DNA of 64,000 nt from contig NZ_JOOE01000004.1 of NCBI RefSeq assembly GCF_000712135.1, forward strand, positions 603,501 through 667,500. Direction: 5' to 3'. Under the pieces are notes generated by a model that searched no databases, was not told the origin of the DNA, and worked only from the letters and a program-made list of their open reading frames with translations. This document shows positions 59,994-64,000 of the stretch, piece after piece. Source of the stretch: Sphingomonas sp. UNC305MFCol5.2. GTDB taxonomy: Bacteria; Pseudomonadota; Alphaproteobacteria; Sphingomonadales; Sphingomonadaceae. Numbering within the stretch: the stretch's first letter is position 1; each line of letters starts with the position of its first letter. The translations under genes were made by a program, and so were the position numbers.

Positions 59994-61379
59994 TTGCGTT
60001 TGACGGCTCTGATTCTGGCGGCGACTCCGCTCACCGCGCATGCCCAGACCCAGCCGGCCTCCGTGCCCGCCCCGGACCAGAGCGCGCAGGGCGACGTGTC
60101 GGTCACCATCTACCAGAATGGCCAGTCGCTGGTGCAGGACGTGCGCCAGCTCGATCTGCCCGCCGGCCGGACGCGCCAGGAATTCCCCGACGTCTCGGCG
60201 CAGATCCGTTCGGAGACGGTGACTTTGTCCGGTCCCGGGCTCGGCATCGTCGAGCAGAATTTCGATTACGACCTGCTCTCCCCAGACAAGTTGATGGAAA
60301 AGGCAGTGGGTTCGGTCGTCACGATCGTCCGCACCAATCCCGCCACCGGCGCCGAGACGCGCGAGCAGGCGCGGGTGCTCGCCGCCAATGGCGGCATCGT
60401 CCTCCAGATCGGCAACCGCATCGAAGTGCTCCGCGATGACGGACTGCCGGTGCGGGTGATCTTCGATAAGGTGCCCGAGAATCTCCGCGCCCGCCCGACT
60501 CTGTCGGTAACGCTGCAGGCGGCGCAGGCGGGACGCGTGCCCGCGACGCTCACCTATCTCACTCCCGGGCTCGGCTGGACCAGCGACTATGTGATGCTGT
60601 TCGATGAAGCTAAGGGCGCGATCGACATGCAGGGTTGGGTGACGCTCACCAACAGCACCGGCACCAATTATCGCGGCGCCGATGTGCTGCTCGTCGCCGG
60701 CAACACCAATCGCAGTTTCTCGCGACTGGCCGAATCGACGATCGAGCAGGCCGGCACCGAAACCAGCCCGCGCGAGAAATTGGGCGACTATTATCTCTAT
60801 CCGCTCGGCGAGCGCACCACGATCGCCAACGCCCAGCAGAAGCAAGTCAGCTTCCTCGACGTGAAGAACACGCCGGCGCGCAAGACCTATGAATGGACCA
60901 ATGGCTGGCTGGAAACCCAGACCGATCCGCGTAGCGCGGCAACCGTGCTCAAATTCTCGACTTCGAAAAATGGCGGTCTCGGCGATCAGCTGCCCGCAGG
61001 GACGATCCGCGTCTATATGCGCGATGCACGCGGCGATCCGCAGTTCATCGGCGAGAGCCGGGTTGCGGCGGCGCCGATGGGGTCGGCGATGTCGATCCGC
61101 ACCGGCGATGCGTTCGACGTGAAGGGCGCCGCGGTGCTGGTAGAGCGCAAGCGGATGTCCTCGACGCGCTGGCGCACGTCGATGCGCTATGATTTCACCA
61201 ATGCCCGGGCCGAACCGGTGACGGTCGATCTCGCCCAGAACGGACTATGGGGCGACGTGCGGCTGGTCGAGCAAAGCCTGACCGGCGAGCGCGTCTCCGC
61301 CGAGAGGATGGAGTGGAAGGTGCCGGTGCCCGCCAATGGCAAGGCGTCGGTGACCGTGGTGTTCGACACGCGCTATTGA
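59994..61379 (+). CDS. DUF4139 family secreted protein (first of tandem pair)
   Basis: 461 aa from TTG 59994 with GGGGGAGG six bases upstream; an earlier TTG (59979) has no ribosome site. Signal peptide MRLTALILAATPLTAHA. The DUF4139 domain has SVTIYQNGQSLVQDVRQLDLPAG, LTYLTPGLGWTSDYVMLFDEAKGAIDMQGWVTLTNSTGTNYRGADVLLVAG, and the C-terminal LVEQSLTGERVSAERMEWKVPVPANG. Family role is unknown; members are envelope proteins. Followed after 3 bp by a distant paralogue. Confidence 0.85.
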   Translation: MRLTALILAATPLTAHAQTQPASVPAPDQSAQGDVSVTIYQNGQSLVQDVRQLDLPAGRTRQEFPDVSAQIRSETVTLSGPGLGIVEQNFDYDLLSPDKLMEKAVGSVVTIVRTNPATGAETREQARVLAANGGIVLQIGNRIEVLRDDGLPVRVIFDKVPENLRARPTLSVTLQAAQAGRVPATLTYLTPGLGWTSDYVMLFDEAKGAIDMQGWVTLTNSTGTNYRGADVLLVAGNTNRSFSRLAESTIEQAGTETSPREKLGDYYLYPLGERTTIANAQQKQVSFLDVKNTPARKTYEWTNGWLETQTDPRSAATVLKFSTSKNGGLGDQLPAGTIRVYMRDARGDPQFIGESRVAAAPMGSAMSIRTGDAFDVKGAAVLVERKRMSSTRWRTSMRYDFTNARAEPVTVDLAQNGLWGDVRLVEQSLTGERVSAERMEWKVPVPANGKASVTVVFDTRY

Positions 61380-61382
61380 TCG

Positions 61383-62969
61383 ATGCGCCGCATCGTCTTC
61401 GCCTTTTCCCTGCTGCTCGCAGCCGCGCCCGCGGCGGCGCAGGCGCTCGTCGAATCGGACCGGATCGATTCGGTGTCGGTGACGCTCTATCGCGATCCTG
61501 GTCGGGGGAAGGGCGCCATTCCCGCGGCGGGCTGGCCGGGCGGCTATGCGCTGGTCACCGAGACTCGCACGATCAGCGTGCCCGCGGGAAAATCGGTGAT
61601 CCGTTTCGTCGGCGTATCCGAGGGGATGATGCCCGAGACGGCGATCGTCACCGGTCTGCCGCGGCAGGTGAACGAGAAGAATCGCGACGCCCGGCTGCTC
61701 TCGCCTGCGGCGCTGATCGATGCCTATCTCAAGCGCCGCGTCACGATCCGCCGCACCAGCCGCGCGACCGGCAAGGCTACTGAAAGCGAGGCCATCATCC
61801 AGTCCGGACCCGGCGGCGGCGTGCTGCTGACGACCGCCGATGGAGTCGAGGCGCTGGGCTGCTCCGGGCTGCCCGAGAAGCTCAGCTATCCCGGCGTTCC
61901 CGCGGACCTTTCCGCCAAGCCGACTTTGTCGGTGACGACCGACAGCGCGGCCGCCGGGACGGTGACGGTCCAGATTTCCTATCTGGCGCAGGGGTTCGAT
62001 TGGTCGGCGAATTATGTCGCGCAGGTCGCCGAAGACGGCGAGACGCTCGACCTTTTCGCGTGGCTGACCGTGGCCAATGGCGGCAGTCAGGGCTTCGCAG
62101 GCGCGCGCACCAATGCCGTGGCGGGCGCGCCGAACAAGGAGCAGGCGGCCGTCTTGCCGAAGGGCCCGCCGCCCGATCTGCACCTGCGCTGCTGGCCGAT
62201 GGATATCACCAGCACTCATCCAAGCTGGGGGATCGAACGGATACTGCCACGGGTGGAAACCGCCGACGGGGTCATGGCGGAGGATGTCGGTGGGTTCGAG
62301 AATATCGTCGTCACTGCCAGCAGGCAGAGCGCGCCGGCGCCGCCCCCGCCTCCCGTTCCTGTTATGATCGCACAGCAGGAAGAGCTCGGCGATCTCAAGC
62401 TCTACCGGATTCCCGAACCCGTCACCGTCGCCGCGCTGAGCCGCAAGCAGGTGGCGATGATCGATCGCAAGAAGGTCGCTTTCGCGCGCGTCTACACCGG
62501 CAGCTTCGAGCAATTCGACTATGCGCGTGACGCCGCCGAACCCGAAAGCCGGGCCGCCGCGCGGATCCTGCGGACCGAGAATCGCGAGGGCAAGGGCCTC
62601 GGGCTTCCGCTGCCGGCGGGCCGCGTCGCGGTGTTCGAGCGCGCGCACGACGAGTCGCTGCTCGTCGGCGAAAGCGACCTGACGGATCGTGCGATCGGCG
62701 AGGAAGTCGAATTCGCAACTGGAGAGAGCAGCGATCTGCGCTACAAGGTGGTTGCGCGGCCGCCCTCGGCCCGACGCCAGCCCTTCACGGTCGAAGTCAC
62801 CAATGCCCGCTCGACGCCGGAGACCTTCGAGATGGCGATTCCCTACAAACTCTCCTCGGCGAACGCGACGCTGATCGAGCGCAAGGGCGTCAAGACGTGG
62901 CGGGCGACCGTTCCGGCCCACGGCACGGCGCGCCTCGAATTCGCGCTGAAGCTCGAGAGAGCGCGCTGA
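61383..62969 (+). CDS. DUF4139-like secreted protein (second of tandem pair)
   Basis: 528 aa. Signal peptide MRRIVFAFSLLLAAAPAAAQA. It shares the layout of the gene before it (VSVTLYRDPGRGKG, VQISYLAQGFDWSANYVAQVAEDGETLDLFAWLTVAN, TVPAHGTARLEF) but is longer. A central insert contains NIVVTASRQSAPAPPPPPVPV, a TonB-box-like IVVTASR followed by a proline linker, unusual outside TonB receptors. The start is 3 bp after the previous stop, so they form one operon. Function unknown. Confidence 0.8.
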   Translation: MRRIVFAFSLLLAAAPAAAQALVESDRIDSVSVTLYRDPGRGKGAIPAAGWPGGYALVTETRTISVPAGKSVIRFVGVSEGMMPETAIVTGLPRQVNEKNRDARLLSPAALIDAYLKRRVTIRRTSRATGKATESEAIIQSGPGGGVLLTTADGVEALGCSGLPEKLSYPGVPADLSAKPTLSVTTDSAAAGTVTVQISYLAQGFDWSANYVAQVAEDGETLDLFAWLTVANGGSQGFAGARTNAVAGAPNKEQAAVLPKGPPPDLHLRCWPMDITSTHPSWGIERILPRVETADGVMAEDVGGFENIVVTASRQSAPAPPPPPVPVMIAQQEELGDLKLYRIPEPVTVAALSRKQVAMIDRKKVAFARVYTGSFEQFDYARDAAEPESRAAARILRTENREGKGLGLPLPAGRVAVFERAHDESLLVGESDLTDRAIGEEVEFATGESSDLRYKVVARPPSARRQPFTVEVTNARSTPETFEMAIPYKLSSANATLIERKGVKTWRATVPAHGTARLEFALKLERAR

Positions 62970-62972
62970 GCT

Positions 62973-63272
62973 TCAGTCGATATCGACCTCGCCCTTGAGC
63001 GGATCCTCGACGCGCTCGTCATGTCCGGTGCCCGAGCTCAGGAACATCAGCCCCATCAGCGCCGCGGCGACCATCATCGTCACGAAAACGCCGAGAAAAG
63101 TGGCGCTGGCGGTGACGAAATTGAGTCCGCCCAGCCAATGATAGAGCACCAGTTCGGCCAGCCCCGCGGTCACCAGCGCGGCCAATGCCATCCAGCGCAG
63201 GATCCGCTTGAAGCGTCCCCAGGCGAAGGCGGCATATTCGGGATCGTCGAGATCGTGCCGCGGCGGGTTCAT
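62973..63272 (-). CDS. Small membrane protein, two TM segments
   Basis: 99 aa. Cytoplasmic start MNPPRHDLDDPEYAAFAWGRFKRILRW, TM1 MALAALVTAGLAELVLYHWLG, TM2 VTASATFLGVFVTMMVAAALMGLMFLS, then an acidic tail (GHDERVEDPLKGEVDID). The family is common in sphingomonads but unnamed to me. It is convergent with the DUF4139 pair (3-bp gap) and divergent from the CBS gene. Confidence 0.75.
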   Translation of the reverse strand: MNPPRHDLDDPEYAAFAWGRFKRILRWMALAALVTAGLAELVLYHWLGGLNFVTASATFLGVFVTMMVAAALMGLMFLSSGTGHDERVEDPLKGEVDID

Positions 63273-63337
63273 GGCTTTGCAATTGGGCGCGAATCATGGG
63301 AGAAACAACCGCCTGAACCCGAAAGCGGAGACATGCG

Positions 63338-63766
63338 ATGACCATCGCGGCAATCCTGGGGGGAAAAGGGCATGACGTGGTGTCGATCGCGGGCGATCGC
63401 ACCGTGGCGGAAGCGGTCGCTTTGCTCGCCAGCAAACGCATCGGCGCCGTGCCCGTCGTCGACGGCGAGGCCGTGGTCGGCATCTTTTCCGAACGCGACG
63501 TGATCTACTGTCTCGAGCGCGAAGGCCCTTCGGCGCTCGACTGCAAGGTACGCGACGTGATGACCGCGCCTGCGCTCACCGTCGCGCCCGACGAATCGGT
63601 GCTTGGCGCGCTGGCGCTGATGACCCGGCGGCGCGTGCGCCATTTGCCGGTGATCGAGCGGGGCAAGATGATCGGCTTCATCTCGATCGGCGACCTGGTG
63701 AAATATCGGATCGAGCGGATCGAGTCCGAGGCCGAGGCGATGCGCGCCTATATCCAGGCGGTCTAG
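63338..63766 (+). CDS. CBS-domain protein
   Basis: 142 aa consisting of two CBS repeats: DRTVAEAVALLASKRIGAVPVVDGEAVVGIFSERDVIYCL (about 20-59) and DESVLGALALMTRRRVRHLPVIERGKMIGFISIGDLVKYRIE (about 86-127). No fused enzyme domain. Such proteins bind adenosine nucleotides and modulate partners; the target is unknown. Its stop shares CTAG with the convergent gene. Confidence 0.92.
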   Translation: MTIAAILGGKGHDVVSIAGDRTVAEAVALLASKRIGAVPVVDGEAVVGIFSERDVIYCLEREGPSALDCKVRDVMTAPALTVAPDESVLGALALMTRRRVRHLPVIERGKMIGFISIGDLVKYRIERIESEAEAMRAYIQAV

Positions 63767-64000
63767 CCGCGGCGGTTGCGGATCAGCGCGATCACCTCGA
63801 TCAAGGTGCCGCGCGCGAACAGCGCCAGCCACGCTCCATAGACCAAGGCGCCCGTGCATCCGAGCAGCGCGAGCTGCGCCAGCGACGGCATCGGCGGCAG
63901 CACCCGCGCCAGCAGCGACACGGCCAATCCCATCGCCGTCGCCGCGAATATCACTGGCGTCAGCCCGTCGACGAGATCGCGGAGCCGCACGCCGATCACC
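63763..64000 (-). CDS. C-terminal part of a membrane protein, probably a polysaccharide flippase
   Basis: About 78 residues are visible; the gene continues past the right edge. Two hydrophobic segments (LTPVIFAATAMGLAVSLLARVLP and LAQLALLGCTGALVYGAWLALFA) are followed by a short basic tail (LIEVIALIRNRRG). This end resembles oligosaccharide flippase/lipopolysaccharide-export proteins, where the last helices precede such a tail. Too little is present for a firm call. Confidence 0.5.
   Translation of the reverse strand, partial: VIGVRLRDLVDGLTPVIFAATAMGLAVSLLARVLPPMPSLAQLALLGCTGALVYGAWLALFARGTLIEVIALIRNRRG

Overview
The window looks like a chromosomal segment of a Sphingomonas-type alphaproteobacterium. 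GC is high. The TonB-dependent receptors carry the Caulobacter/Sphingomonas-type plug signature (IVV-G-R followed by VAEDIGK-PD). L-rhamnose is degraded by the non-phosphorylated oxidative route known from Sphingomonas, a DUF4167 gene follows prmC, and several unrelated extragenic palindrome (REP-doublet) families are present.

Positions 1-29,438 form a large accessory locus for rhamnogalacturonan-I (RG-I) pectin. On the minus strand, reading from 21,527 down to 2,674: an IclR regulator, L-rhamnose 1-dehydrogenase, a CE12 acetylesterase, a TonB-dependent receptor, PL11 RG lyase, a second CE12 esterase, a GH28 enzyme, L-rhamnose mutarotase, GH35, GH53, GH105 and GH115. Many neighbours overlap by 1-4 bp. 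Diverging from the regulator on the plus strand are L-rhamnonate dehydratase, 2,4-diketo-3-deoxy-L-rhamnonate hydrolase, an SDR (keto-deoxy-rhamnonate dehydrogenase), an amidohydrolase (probable rhamnonolactonase), an MFS permease and a GH43. A GPH-type transporter and a PL22 oligogalacturonate lyase flank the left end. Together these can import RG-I fragments, deacetylate and cleave the backbone, trim galactan and arabinan side chains, and take rhamnose to pyruvate and lactate.

Positions 27,945-38,671 hold a second module: a BNR_4-type beta-propeller protein (possible lyase), a second TonB receptor with a consensus LacI-family operator, an aldose (L-arabinose/D-galactose) 1-dehydrogenase, and a divergent operon of sugar-acid dehydratase, aldose epimerase, a clan GH-A hydrolase and a GH43. 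Positions 43,326-49,389 add a sodium/solute symporter, DgoK and DgoA, which complete a DeLey-Doudoroff-like route for galactose. The same run continues into a tryptophan-halogenase-family gene and a catalytically degenerate paralogue. Between the modules lie a chemotaxis receptor, a TetR/membrane-protein pair with clear operators, and a GntR/FCD regulator.

From 49,386 the window becomes more core-like: a tripartite RND efflux pump preceded by a structured leader with a tiny ORF and a terminator, then hisS-prfA-prmC, DUF4167, two DUF4139 proteins, a small membrane protein, a CBS-domain protein, and the end of a probable polysaccharide-export membrane protein. No tRNA, rRNA, IS element, phage gene or CRISPR array was recognised. 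The most unusual features are REP doublets placed exactly at translation starts, the RND leader, and the halogenase pair linked to sugar catabolism.
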